The translations under genes and the position numbers were made by a program. A DNA stretch of 64,000 bases from Linyphia triangularis (taxonomy: Eukaryota; Arthropoda; Arachnida; Araneae; Linyphiidae). This document shows, one piece after another, positions 13,521-26,757 of this stretch. Below the pieces are notes generated by a model. It was not told the origin of the DNA, did not search any database, and saw nothing but the letters and a program-made list of their open reading frames with translations. The DNA is taken from NCBI GenBank assembly GCA_963978545.1, contig OZ021724.1, positions 104,169,523 through 104,233,522 on the forward strand. Direction: 5' to 3'. Position 1 is the stretch's first letter. Each line of letters begins with the position of its first letter.

Positions 13521-15528
13521 TTTATATTACTTGATTAGATTGTACACAAAACAATGTGGTAACATGCAGAAGCTTAAAAATACGCTAATTTAAGAGACAA
13601 TTACCATCATTATAGTTGTAAAAAAAATGAACATTACATAATGTGAGAATATGTGCTCTGTTATATATTTATTTTTTTGTTTTTATTTCCGGCACATCTG
13701 CAGATCGCCGCCTGATTTTTGCTCCACCAATCGTGTGGATAGGGTTGGGTGGCGCCGTCAGGGTAGCTTTATGTGATGTAGTATTTTATATATTTGAATA
13801 TGTTTTCTAGTTTTCAGTTGGAAATTAGAATAAAGTAGTTGAATTTTGATTTTGGGGCTGAACTAGTTGTGTTCGTTGGGCGCGGTTTGTGCTGACACAT
13901 AACTTTTACTCTACAATTCATGTACCCAATGTTTTAAATCCAATTAAAACTAATTACAACTTGTATTAACAAATTATTTTCATACTTTAAATATCGTCTA
14001 AAAATTAATTAAAATCATTTGTATTTTCAAAATGTTTATAAATATATTATATTAAATAATATCACTTATCATATAAATTATATTGTTTGGATATACATTC
14101 AATGGAAGTATAATATATTTGATGCAAAAAACAATACAATAGAAAAACACTCATGATAAAATTATGTATTAAAATATACCAGAATTTATTTATATAATTT
14201 TAAATTATTTGTTTATATTTTTTCAACAATATCTTCTCAATAATATTATTTTGTCTTCAATTATATAAATTTACACATCAATAAACAAATTACAACTTAA
14301 TTCTTGGAATATTCTGATCAGTGTTTTATTTTCTATGAATCAATATTTACAAGCATTTTCAGTACCTACAAGTTAAAAGTTACAGAGACTACATTTACTT
14401 ATCCAAGGAGAAAAAAATAAGTGAGTAATAGATATGAATAAGGGCAATTCTGAAATTAAAGGGAATTTGAAGGCGTAAAAAAACATAAAATAAAAAAGAG
14501 ATAACATTACTGAAATTTCACTCTTAGAATTTTATTTAAAAAAAAAAAAAAAAACTAATTTATTTACCGCTTACAAAAAAAGGTAAAGGAAAAATATCTT
14601 TTCGAAAAGAATTTTTTTTTTAATTTTGCTTGTACCCTGTGGTTAACACAATCCATGGAGGTTATAAATAAGTAGATTGTCATGCTTAAAACCTAACATA
14701 AAAGACAGAGGATACACTGAATTTGCTTTTAGAAAAAAATATTGGCTATTTGATAAAAAATTAAAAGCAAAAGTATGCTTAATACCATAAGGAATAACAT
14801 TACTGAACATGGAGTTTACAAGTACAAAAAGAACTCTAAAGATTTTTGAGGATTGGACAGCTTTTTCACAAACAGTAAAATGCACATCCAACAACATCAC
14901 CTGACAAAATGATTGACTTGAGCTTCACTTCATCTCTGTTAAAGAATAGTGTACTGCTATCTAGTAGAATTTTAATCAAGTTAAATATATTCCATGGAGG
15001 TTACCTCAACACCCAAGGGACAACTTATGTGCTTAAAATAAAGTGGTAAAATAAATTAAAATCTATATTTCTTTGTGATTAGTTAATTGTTTATATAATA
15101 AATAAATGTTTAACCCATATTTTTTTACAAATATATTATTAATCAGGTTTATTTCTTCAGTTAACAATACAGTTGTTGGGACATTCCATGGAGGTTACAT
15201 TTTCCATACTTTGTATATAAAAAAAAAAAAAATGTAAAATAAAGACTGATAACAATAATTTTAAACTTTTTCTACTTAATACCAATTTCCTCAGTTAAAG
15301 GAACAAATAGAACAGGGATGGAAATGTCCCCTTAATTTCAGAATATCCCATAAAATAAAGAAAAAACCGCCAATTTATGAAATATTTCGATAATATAAGT
15401 TTATTGGAAATAACATTTTCTATGGCTAAAGCAAAAATTAAAATTAAGCTTTTTATATTTATCCATGTATTTTTTTTTTTCATTCTTTATTGTTACCTTA
15501 ACATATTAGAAGAAACCAAAGTCTCGAA
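13521..15528. other. No gene seen; 13-bp motif repeated three times
   Basis: Very AT-rich. TCCATGGAGGTTA occurs at 14652, 14991 and 15185 with dissimilar surroundings. No supported ORF. Confidence 0.6.
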
Positions 15529-15543
15529 TTTTTAGCTTCACGA

Positions 15544-15731
15544 TTGGTTGGTTGTTTTCAGATTATCTGGCGCCGTCAGCAACACGAGGGCTATAATGCG
15601 CCGAAACATTCGTCATTTGACAAGCCAACATACATTTACAAACACCCATGCCTTACACTGGACTCGAACCCGCAACCACGCGGTCTAGAAGCTAGCACGC
15701 TAACCACTATACCGTATTTTTTAAAAATTTT
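15544..15731 (-). mobile_element. tRNA-derived SINE, copy 1
   Basis: On the minus strand the element starts with a tRNA-like head: A-box-like TATAGTGGTTAGCG and B-box GGTTCGAGTCC, at about 15655-15712 on the plus strand. A tRNA-unrelated body follows and it ends in CCAACCAACC. It is flanked by a 15-bp direct repeat TTTTTAGCTTCACGA at 15529-15543 and 15732-15746, as expected for LINE-mediated insertion. A second copy is at 48053-48228. The internal boxes are an RNA polymerase III promoter, but the head does not fold as a complete tRNA by eye. Confidence 0.85.
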
Positions 15732-15746
15732 TTTTTAGCTTCACGA

Positions 15747-17470
15747 ACTTTTAGCTTCTCAAATTGCACATGACATGTGAAAAAATTTCTTAAGATTCAA
15801 ATGATTTTCAGCATGTATCCAGTGTTTTTAAAATAAAATAAGAAGCTTAAGACTTATGAAAAAAAACAGTAACTTCTAATGTGATGAACAGACAGAAGGA
15901 CAAATGGACAGACACCACAGTATCTTTACCATTTTTGAAATTTGCGTGTCATGTTTAGCTGATGTACATAAAAAAAATAGAAGTTTATTTTTTTTTAACT
16001 ATGATAATACTTTTCCCCGTCTGTTGAATGAAAACTAAAACTCTTGATTGGAAGTAAATTTCTCCCCCAAAAAATATTTTTGGGAATTGCATTTCCAATA
16101 AAATAAAATTTAGTTAGAGAGAGGGATTTTATTCATATTATATAATATATTTTTTATATATATATATTATTAGATGTATATATGTACAGATTCGAAATAC
16201 ATTCCCCAATTTTGAAAATTAAAATTTTGTTTTCATGTAAGCTTTCACAAAAAATCAAATACAAATACAAATTAACTTAAATTTTGTACCAAACATTAGT
16301 TAACTCATTTTGTCAACAAAAAAGAAACACTAATAAGAGTATGCCAAGACATTCTTCCAACTGTTGCCACCAGAGAGAACACAATAACATCACGTTTCAG
16401 AACAACCAAGAATGGAAAAATCGAACTCTGCTAGAACCGGCAATTACCCTTGCTGCCATTCTCCTATACATAAATTCAAAAAAGAATGGCAGCCTTGGGA
16501 TCTTATCCTTTTTTTTTAAAGTGACGCTACGCACCACTATATAACGATTGCATAATTACCACGATATTTATAGCCCTGGATCCTTTTGTAACCATAGAAC
16601 ACTTTTCGATTTTTTTTCCCATTGTGTTTTGTGGTGAGCTTGTCGAATCGTATTATTTGTATGGGACCCCAGGGATGGAAAGAGGATAGTTTTGCATTTT
16701 GCGGCGTGGTGTTCAGCAAATGCACTTCTTTCCCAAACGAAATGTATTGGTCACAAGTGTGCTTTTGGTAGCTGTTCTTGGATTGCTGGAACTTGTGTTA
16801 AACACGCTCCTGAAACTATAAATTGGAATACAAGGAGTTTTTTTTTTCGTTGGAAGAGTTAAACTGTTGAACGTGTGAATTTCTTGAGACTTGTTTGTTT
16901 TGTAGATAGAAGTACAGTTAAGTTTTGAAGGGAAAATGGTCTAGTTGTGTAATTCAAACAGTTTCTCAAAATAAAATTGTTTAAATTTTTTTTATTATGA
17001 TTGGATTTTGTAGGAGACACACATTTAATTTATTTTGAATACTTTAAATGAAGAGGAACTTTTTTCTGACTTCTGAATATTGATGTATGTATTAAAATAC
17101 AGTGATGGTTTTCATGAATAAAAAATGTGTTGTGGACGATCGTTGCTGTAGTTTCTGAAAATGATATTTGTTCTATAGTAACAAAATAGCATTGTTAAGG
17201 ATATTTATTATTGAGAAGAAAATTATTACTGTTAAATTCATATTTTGCAGCATGTTTTCTACTAATAGAAAAAAAAATTCCAATTTGTTACTAAAATGTT
17301 TCTTTTATGACTGCATGTAAATGTCGGGATTTTTTTAAATCCGCTATGAAAGCTAGATATTATCTCTTCTGCTTGGTGTTTATTATTATATTTTTTTATA
17401 CAATATATCAGTAATAAATATGTGAATAGTTTTCGCTATTGACTTATCTGCACTCTTCCTCTTAAAAATA
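15747..17470. other. No gene seen
   Basis: AT-rich sequence with short T and AT runs. The ORFs at 16284-16725 on both strands have no recognisable domain. Confidence 0.6.
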
Positions 17471-17748
<278 letters not shown>

Positions 17749-17783
17749 AATGTAAGGGTCCAGTTGACCCTTTAAATGTTAGT

Positions 17784-17816
<33 letters not shown>

Positions 17817-17820
<4 letters not shown>

Positions 17821-18282
17821 ACGAATTTTTCCGCTGAGGCAATGATGGTACAGTTTTCACGGTATAAAAATATTTATTCTCTCTTCAGAAAACTCACAAA
17901 ATTTATCCACAGGCAACAGTTTAATTACTCTCAAGCTTCAACACGAGCTTCAACAAAAATAACTTCGAATTCAGCGATTATACAAGCTCACTCCAATAGG
18001 TAAACAAAGCGACCAGCTTTCAACGAAATCCGAAGTCAATCTGAAAACTTTCCCGTTCTCCAGTCTTTTTATAAACAAGCGCGTGAGACATTCTCGAAAT
18101 TTCCAGCCAATTCATCGGAAAGAAATTTCTCGAAACGTCTCGATTACTTCAGGTGTTGCCACCTTTTTCTAACTTGTATAATCGCTATTAATTACTAAAT
18201 AAAATTGAATAAAAATAAATTACAATAGAATTTTGAAATAATACGTCACTATTTACAATATATACAGACAATTTGTGCAACA
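17817..18282 (-). repeat. 3' LTR of the Gypsy-type element
   Basis: 466 bp, starting TGTTGCAC and ending TTCGTAACA on the minus strand. A polyadenylation signal AATAAA is at 17873-17878 (minus) and a TATA box at 18066-18073. Heat-shock-like sites are at 18091-18103 and 18122-18136. Confidence 0.95.
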
Positions 18283-18295
18283 TTTCCCCCTTCTT
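18283..18295 (-). promoter_or_regulatory. Polypurine tract
   Basis: On the minus strand AAGAAGGGGGAAA directly abuts the 3' LTR. This is the expected plus-strand DNA priming site of an LTR retroelement. Confidence 0.85.
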
Positions 18296-18342
18296 AAAGA
18301 CTGCACGTCCCGGGCAGTGAAGTCCTTAAGAGGAAAGACAAT

Positions 18343-19791
18343 TCAATCACTTCTACTATAATATGGGGCTAGTCTATTGTTATGTACAACTCTAGGTTTA
18401 CAGGAGGGTGTCCGTTGAATCCTTACCACGACGTCGTTGATCTTCTTAAGGACCACATACGGCCCTTCCCAGTTCGTCTGGTGCTTAGGGTAGAGTCCTT
18501 TCCGACGTTTAGGATTCCATAACCACACCTTGTCACCTCCCTGGAATGAACGTTCCGTGGCCTTGGCATCGTAGCGGACCTTCATGCGCTCTGTCATGAT
18601 GTTGTTTCTCTCTCTGGCGAACCGATGTACGGCTTCCAAACGTGCCTGCAGATCATCTAGATACTGGACAGGCGAGGAAGTAGTGTCCGGTGGTTGTCCA
18701 AAGAGGAGGTTGCTGGAGAGCCTAAGGTCTCTTCCAAACGTCGTTAGAGATGGAGAAAATCCGGTGGTCTCGTGAGTTGCACTCCCGTATGCCAACAGAA
18801 GCGGTGAAAGTTTCTGATCCCCATCTTGCTGGTTATATGATTTTGAGATTGCGTCCGAATCATCCGCGGGTGCAGCTGATAGATCCCGGGACCTCCGTTC
18901 TATGCTTGTAACAGGAGTACGGATGTCGATTCCCTCTTCACTAACTTTGTCCATTTCCACATGAACCACTTCCTGAGAGGGTTTCATCAACGTCACTTTC
19001 TTCGGTTCTCTTTCCGAGGCTGGTGAGGTACTTTTCATAGATGTGGACTCTTCAGCATTCTCTATGACATTGTCTTCATGAGCCATAATCCGATATACGC
19101 ACAGCTCTTTCCTGTCTAGATCGTGCAAAGGAACTTCGCCTCTCCATGTTTGCAGCTTGCTTTTCTCAAAATTCAGCGTAATTCCATTTTTCTTCAAAAA
19201 GTCTAGACCGAGAATGCATGGATCTACAATTTCGGCAACATAAACGGTGTGCTTGTAATTGTTAAATCCAAGGGCAATGTCCACTTGCAATTTCCCATGA
19301 ACAGAGATATTACCACCAGACACAGTTTGTAGAGAAACAGAGGGCGCTGTGTAGAGGAGTCGGCTGTTCAGGCGACGAGCCACGTCCGTCCTTACGATCG
19401 TTACGTTCGCTCCCGAATCGACGATTAGACGACATGGAGTTCCGTTGATCTCCCCCTTCACGAATAAACCCTGGTTTCCTCCTTGTCGGGATGAAACGTG
19501 GAAACGACTGGTCGGGGCTTCACCTGTTCTACATTGCAGCTTCTGCCCTGCGAGATGACATCTTCTTAGATTCAGTTGTGGAGAATCCGTGGTAGTGTTA
19601 TCCCTTCTCTTTTTCAAATCAAGGCAGTTTCGTCGTAGATGCCCTTCCCGTTTGCAGTGCCAGCAAACGACTCTGGTCCTTCGATCCCTGGCTCCGGGAT
19701 AGCTTCTCATCATTCTATCAATTTTGCTTTCCAGTTCTCGAAGCTTACTGGTGACAAAGTCAGACGAATCCTCGGCTAATGCACCACGCAC
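18343..19791 (-). CDS. Gag C-terminus, protease and integrase C-terminal remnant
   Basis: The frame of 482 codons begins at a GTG (19789-19791) and has no plausible start of its own. It is the same frame as the upstream gag, separated by one TGA at 19807-19809. Residues 43-56 form a CCHC zinc knuckle (C43, C46, H51, C56). Residues about 108-200 are a retropepsin-like protease with the catalytic DSG at 125-127 and ILGLDFL at 193-199. Around residues 300-320 the sequence jumps into the end of the integrase core (LLLAYGSATHETTGFSP), followed by the integrase C-terminal domain with KVRYD, GDKVWL and a tail NNRLAPYY. Roughly 850 residues expected between protease and this point are missing, yet the frame stays open. 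It could make a protease-bearing Gag extension but not reverse transcriptase. Confidence 0.88.
   Translation of the reverse strand: MRGALAEDSSDFVTSKLRELESKIDRMMRSYPGARDRRTRVVCWHCKREGHLRRNCLDLKKRRDNTTTDSPQLNLRRCHLAGQKLQCRTGEAPTSRFHVSSRQGGNQGLFVKGEINGTPCRLIVDSGANVTIVRTDVARRLNSRLLYTAPSVSLQTVSGGNISVHGKLQVDIALGFNNYKHTVYVAEIVDPCILGLDFLKKNGITLNFEKSKLQTWRGEVPLHDLDRKELCVYRIMAHEDNVIENAEESTSMKSTSPASEREPKKVTLMKPSQEVVHVEMDKVSEEGIDIRTPVTSIERRSRDLSAAPADDSDAISKSYNQQDGDQKLSPLLLAYGSATHETTGFSPSLTTFGRDLRLSSNLLFGQPPDTTSSPVQYLDDLQARLEAVHRFARERNNIMTERMKVRYDAKATERSFQGGDKVWLWNPKRRKGLYPKHQTNWEGPYVVLKKINDVVVRIQRTPSCKPRVVHNNRLAPYYSRSD
18830..18850 (-). other. Internal deletion junction in pol
   Basis: Residues 314-322 of the downstream frame (about 18826-18852) link a low-complexity, serine- and acid-rich linker to NQQDGDQKLSP, which corresponds to the late integrase core. 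The exact breakpoint cannot be placed without the full-length parent. Confidence 0.7.
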
Positions 19792-19806
19792 ATATCGTCG
19801 GTCTTT

Positions 19807-20994
19807 TCAAGAAGCTAGCTGCGCGGCTTCCACTCTCATGGCGTACACGAGGGCCGACTTCAGGTTATTGTTTTGGGATAACCTTACAGCCTGCTGCACA
19901 TCGGGATCTTGAATAGCGTCGATGAAAAACTGCAGAGAAAGATCGTCTCGTACATCCGGGGGACAGTCAGGGAAAGGGAGGAGCGACAGTCTTTCTATAT
20001 CCGATGCCAATTCTTGAAGAGTTTCATTGGCCTTCTGCTGTCTCACTTTCAATTGCAGTCTCTTGTAATCCTTTAGATGCTGCTCCCCAAACCTTAACTC
20101 CAACGCACTTGCCAGCGCCACGAATTCTCCCCGCTTCTCTTCAGGTAGTGTCTGTATAATGTCAGCAGCTTCACCTCGAAGAGATGCCGCGAGATGGAAT
20201 GCTTTCGAAGTATCGTCCCAACCATTCGCAGAAGCAATCATTTCAAACTGCGTTTGATAAACGCGCCAAGACGACCTTCCATCAAAAGTGGCCACTTTGA
20301 TGTTGGAACGTGGCGTAATGAAGGGGGTGGAAACATTATCCCATTTAGGCGTTGCAACGGTCATAGCTTCCCCCGTTTCAATTTTCCGTAGCCTTTCTTC
20401 AACAGCGTCATGAAACTTTTCCTGTTCCTCTTTCATGGTGGAAACCTTTTCTTCGATTTCATTCCTCACAGTCACAAGATTTTCTTTCATTGTAGAAACC
20501 TTTTCTCCCAAGCAGTCAACTTTCCCATTAACCGCCTCAAAACTCTCACTGATTTCTTTTCTTACTTCACTCAGAACATCTTCTTTTACCGATTGTAGAA
20601 CACTTGTAGTAGTCTCTATTATCGTAGATTCCACCATTGTAGCTAGTTCGGATTGCATTTCTTCTTTAATCCCAATTATAGCTGCTGATGTGGATTCTCG
20701 GCAGGTGGCGATTGCAGCGGCGAGTTCGGCATTTGTCGTTTCTTGACGGGCTTGACCAGCGGCGATTGTTGCGGCGGTTGATTCTTGTCCGGCTTTTATT
20801 TCGGCGATTGTAGCGGCGGTTGATTCTTGTCCGGCTTTTATTTCAGCTTTCATTTCAGCGGCCGTGGATTCTTGTCCGGCTTTTATTTCGGCTTTCATTT
20901 CAGCGGCCGTGGATTCTTGTCCGGCTTTTATTCCAGCAATCATTTCCATTAATTGTTTCATTTGGTCTTCCATCATTCCTCTAGTTGTCGGCAT
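19807..20994 (-). CDS. gag: Gag polyprotein of the Gypsy-type element
   Basis: 395 codons from ATG at 20992-20994. The N-terminus (MPTTRGMMEDQMKQLMEMI) leads into tandem 15-residue repeats of the type EIKAGQESTAAEMKA up to about residue 95, followed by helical, charged sequence to about residue 210, all likely coiled coil. Residues 243-392 form a retrotransposon capsid-like region (WRVYQTQF, LRGEAADIIQTLP, LELRFGEQH, LSLQFFIDAI). The product would assemble the particle and bind element RNA. The frame ends at TGA 19807-19809, before the zinc knuckle that belongs to Gag, and then continues open. The stop is therefore either a mutation (a CGA to TGA change would fit) or a readthrough site. The coiled-coil repeat number is probably variable between copies. 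Confidence 0.9.
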   Translation of the reverse strand: MPTTRGMMEDQMKQLMEMIAGIKAGQESTAAEMKAEIKAGQESTAAEMKAEIKAGQESTAATIAEIKAGQESTAATIAAGQARQETTNAELAAAIATCRESTSAAIIGIKEEMQSELATMVESTIIETTTSVLQSVKEDVLSEVRKEISESFEAVNGKVDCLGEKVSTMKENLVTVRNEIEEKVSTMKEEQEKFHDAVEERLRKIETGEAMTVATPKWDNVSTPFITPRSNIKVATFDGRSSWRVYQTQFEMIASANGWDDTSKAFHLAASLRGEAADIIQTLPEEKRGEFVALASALELRFGEQHLKDYKRLQLKVRQQKANETLQELASDIERLSLLPFPDCPPDVRDDLSLQFFIDAIQDPDVQQAVRLSQNNNLKSALVYAMRVEAAQLAS

Positions 20995-21006
20995 TCAAAA
21001 TTACGA

Positions 21007-21025
21007 AATCCCACTTCTGACACCA
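21007..21025 (-). promoter_or_regulatory. Primer-binding site for tRNA-Leu
   Basis: The plus-strand string AATCCCACTTCTGACACCA equals the 3' end of a eukaryotic tRNA-Leu with CCA added, so the minus-strand transcript is complementary to it over 19 nt, one base from the 5' LTR. The match to the tRNA-Leu (CAA) acceptor and T arm is from memory of that tRNA. Confidence 0.85.
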
Positions 21026-21026
21026 C

Positions 21027-21487
21027 TGTTACGAATTTTTCCGCTGAGGCAATGATGGTACAGTTTTCACGGTATAAAAATATTTATTCTCTCTTCAGAA
21101 AACTCACAAAATTTATCCACAGGCAACAGTTTAATTACTCTCAAGCTTCAACACGAGCTTCAACAAAAATAACTTCGAATTCAGCGATTATACAAGCTCA
21201 CTCCAATAGGTAAACAAAGCGACCAGCTTTCAACGAAATCCGAAGTCAATCTGAAAACTTTCCCGTTCTCCAGTCTTTTTATAAACAAGCGCGTGAGACA
21301 TTCTCGAAATTTCCAGCCAATTCATCGGAAAGAAATTTCTCGAAACGTCTCGATTACTTCAGGTGTTGCCACCTTTTTCTAACTTGTATAATCGCTATTA
21401 ATTACTAAATAAAATTGAATAAAAATAAATTACAATAGAATTTTGAAATAATACGTCACTATTTACAATATATACAGACAATTTGTG

Positions 21488-21492
<5 letters not shown>
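21027..21492 (-). repeat. 5' LTR of the Gypsy-type element
   Basis: Identical by eye to 17817-18282. Reading on the minus strand, two heat-shock-like clusters (21346 to 21332 and 21313 to 21301) precede a TATAAAAA box at 21283 to 21276. This copy would drive transcription of the element. Confidence 0.95.
21276..21346 (-). promoter_or_regulatory. LTR promoter: TATA box with two heat-shock-element-like clusters
   Basis: TTCTCGAAATTTC at 21301-21313 is TTC-nn-GAA-nn-TTC. GAAATTTCTCGAAAC at 21332-21346 is GAA-nn-TTC-nn-GAA. Both are three-unit HSF consensus arrangements about 18 and 49 bp upstream of TATAAAAA (21276-21283). Binding by HSF is inferred from the motif alone. Confidence 0.6.
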
Positions 21493-21539
<47 letters not shown>

Positions 21540-22950
21540 ACTAACATTTCTTAATGTATTATAACACATAAAGAACGATAATCAATGAGATACTTAACCT
21601 TGCATTCGCCTCTTAGTCTAAAGAGCTTATATCACTATTTTTTCTTGAGAAAGTTATGAGTTATAACGATGAAGTACATTCGTTAGAGCATACATATATC
21701 ACATTTCTTCCTTCCCCTCTTCAATGAAGTCATCCAATCAAATCAATCAAAACTAACTCTTCATTATCAATACTTGCTTCAACTGCAAACATTTGATTTT
21801 CCATTACCAAGCTATTCACTTCATATTTAATCCTTAATTAGATTACATAGCTCCATAAAAATATCATTACATCATCTACTCAACAAAACTTTAGCAAACC
21901 CATCCCCACCATCCCTTCTCCGAAGTCATACCAAGCTCCTACCCCAGACCTTTGACCCACTGAATCCACAACCACAACAAAATCCATATCTTTCCACCTA
22001 ATTGAGCCTAATACACTTAAAACATGAAGACCAGAAGATGGAATATTCCTCAGCGAATCAAAGGGAAAAGCCGGCTCCTTGCAAAAGTCTCTAACTATGG
22101 AGTTCATGGAGCCAACTATGGAGTTTTCTCATCCCCCTGAGGGAATATAGCTCTAAACTGTGCGATAGCTGCTCCTCGTCTCGGAAGGACGTCAAACGAG
22201 ACGTCTCGAGACGCATCACTCTTGGGATGGTGAACAGTGATTTCCTTTGAGACGCCGTCTCAGTTTTTGCTCCGAGTTTATCTTGACGATGACGCTTGGC
22301 TTTCATGTTGCTTTTTAATGTTTGGGCACTCTGGAAAATGCTTGTAAGTTGTTGTTGTTTCTTTTAATTTTTCGTCTCGAAAGACGTATACAGGGTTTTA
22401 ACTGCGTCATAACATTGGTTGCAGTAACACAAAGACTAATTAAGGTAGGTAGATTGAGATGGGGATATTGCTTTCAAGGGAGGTTCTTTGACCAATCCCG
22501 ACTAGATGGTAAGTTCAGAGTTGACCCTTTCGACCTGTCGTGTCATCTCTTGGACAGAATCGAGGCAACACGTCTACCCCACAACAAGGTGTCCGACTGT
22601 GTTTAAAATGGCAAAATCAATGATTTGATTTTTTTTATATATATATATATGAATTGTACATTTCTCTTTTCAAATCAGTTAGTGTTTTTCTTGTACTTTA
22701 AATAAAAGTTTAATTACAGTCTTTCAAAAACGGTTGTTAATACGAAAATCCATGCAGAGAGATTCCAAAATCGTGTTTTCTAAAGCATAGATTTTTCGCT
22801 AATACTGTCATACGGCTTTTGTTCTGTCTCAAAATGTATTTATGATAGAGTTGTAATTGTGTGCACGTTTTCTTTTATATGCTATGTGTAGTATAATGGA
22901 ATATAGATTTGTTTCTACCTGTTTTTTTTAGAAAAGTGTTATATATATAA
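21493..22950. other. No gene seen; (AT)n then unique sequence
   Basis: (AT)n at 21493-21534 continues the microsatellite split by the LTR element. At 22165-22265 there is a cluster of CGTCTC and GAGACG hexamers, with another near 22374. ORFs of 71-94 codons here lack recognisable motifs. Confidence 0.5.
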
Positions 22951-23865
22951 AACAAGCCAAATACCCGTGCTTCGCTATGAAATTTTTACATGTGCAATAT
23001 TTCAGCAAGCTGTGAGGCCTCGCTTTGCGGAAATCCGTCATTGGTGTATAGGTCCTAGTTTTTGACCCTTCGCTCGCAGGAAGGTTCATCGCTAAGTAAA
23101 ATCGAGCTCGTTTCGTTCGCTGAAAAGTTCATTGACATATAAGTACAGGCTTATTTCACTCGTTGAAAGGTTCATTGTTGCGTAAGCATAAGCTTGCTTC
23201 ACTCACTAAAATCTAATAAGCTACGTAAAGCCTTAATTTTAGAAGCCTCTTCCCTGTAGAGACACAAAAAATCCCAGTTAATACCATAATACAACACGCC
23301 TTCAAGAATATTTTAACACGTATTTGTGGAAAGCAAAATTAGAAGACCCAAATGACTTATGTAGAAACTTTCAGAGCTCTAGGCCTATTAGAAGTCGCTT
23401 TTTGTGAAAATATTAATTAAAGAAATAAATCAAAAAACAAATTAAAATTTTAACATTATTTTTGTCAATAATCCAATTAGAATGCCAAAACTACTTGTGT
23501 TGAAAATTTCAGAACTGTAGCCCAAGTAGAAATAGTTTTGTAAAATATTTATTAATTAACAAAAAAAATTAATTGTAAGAGAAATAAATAAAAATTTGAA
23601 ATTCTGTTTTTCAAAAGTCCAATTAAAAGGCCAAAACTACTTATGCGGAAAATTTCAGAGCTGTAGCCCTATTGGAAAATAGTTATTAATTAATTAAAAA
23701 AAACTAACAAGAAATTTAAAATTCAGTTTTTCAGGATTTCAATAAGAAGGCCAAATTTACTTATGCTGAAAATTTCAGAGCTTTAACCCTATTAGAAGTC
23801 GTTTTGTAAATTTTTTAAAATTAATTAAAAACATTAATAATTAAACTTTCAACATTTTGTTAAAA

Positions 23866-26591
<2,726 letters not shown>

Positions 26592-26757
26592 TAATTAAAA
26601 AAGAATTAATTAAAATTGTAACATTCTGTTTGACATACATAAAATTAGAACGCCTAAATTTCTTATGTTGAAAATTTCAGAGCTCTACTCCAATTTTAAG
26701 TAGGTTTCTATAGATCCACACAGATAGATAGTCACACAGCTTTTTTTATTGTTATAG

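Larger units (their letters stand above)
17817..21492 (-). mobile_element. Gypsy-type LTR retrotransposon, internally deleted
   Basis: A 3,676-bp minus-strand element with 466-bp LTRs that I found identical on direct comparison, TG...CA ends, a tRNA-Leu primer site next to the 5' LTR and a purine tract next to the 3' LTR. Both flanks are ATAT, consistent with a 4-bp duplication, although the (AT)n setting makes this untestable. A related solo LTR at 32658-33115 has an unambiguous 4-bp duplication. The internal 2,744 bp encodes Gag, a CCHC knuckle and protease, then the integrase C-terminal end. Reverse transcriptase, RNase H and the integrase catalytic core are absent. It therefore needs enzymes in trans. 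Identical LTRs imply a recent insertion. Confidence 0.93.

Noticed and set aside
13680..13790. SINE fragment (GGCGCCGTCAGGGTAGC)
   Set aside because: Only GGCGCCGTCAG is shared with the SINE body, too short to support.
15655..15712. tRNA gene
   Set aside because: A and B boxes are present but the acceptor and anticodon stems do not pair, and the sequence is the head of a SINE with a target duplication.
20194..20746. Plus-strand ORFs across gag (65-103 codons)
   Set aside because: Antisense shadows of the minus-strand gag frame.
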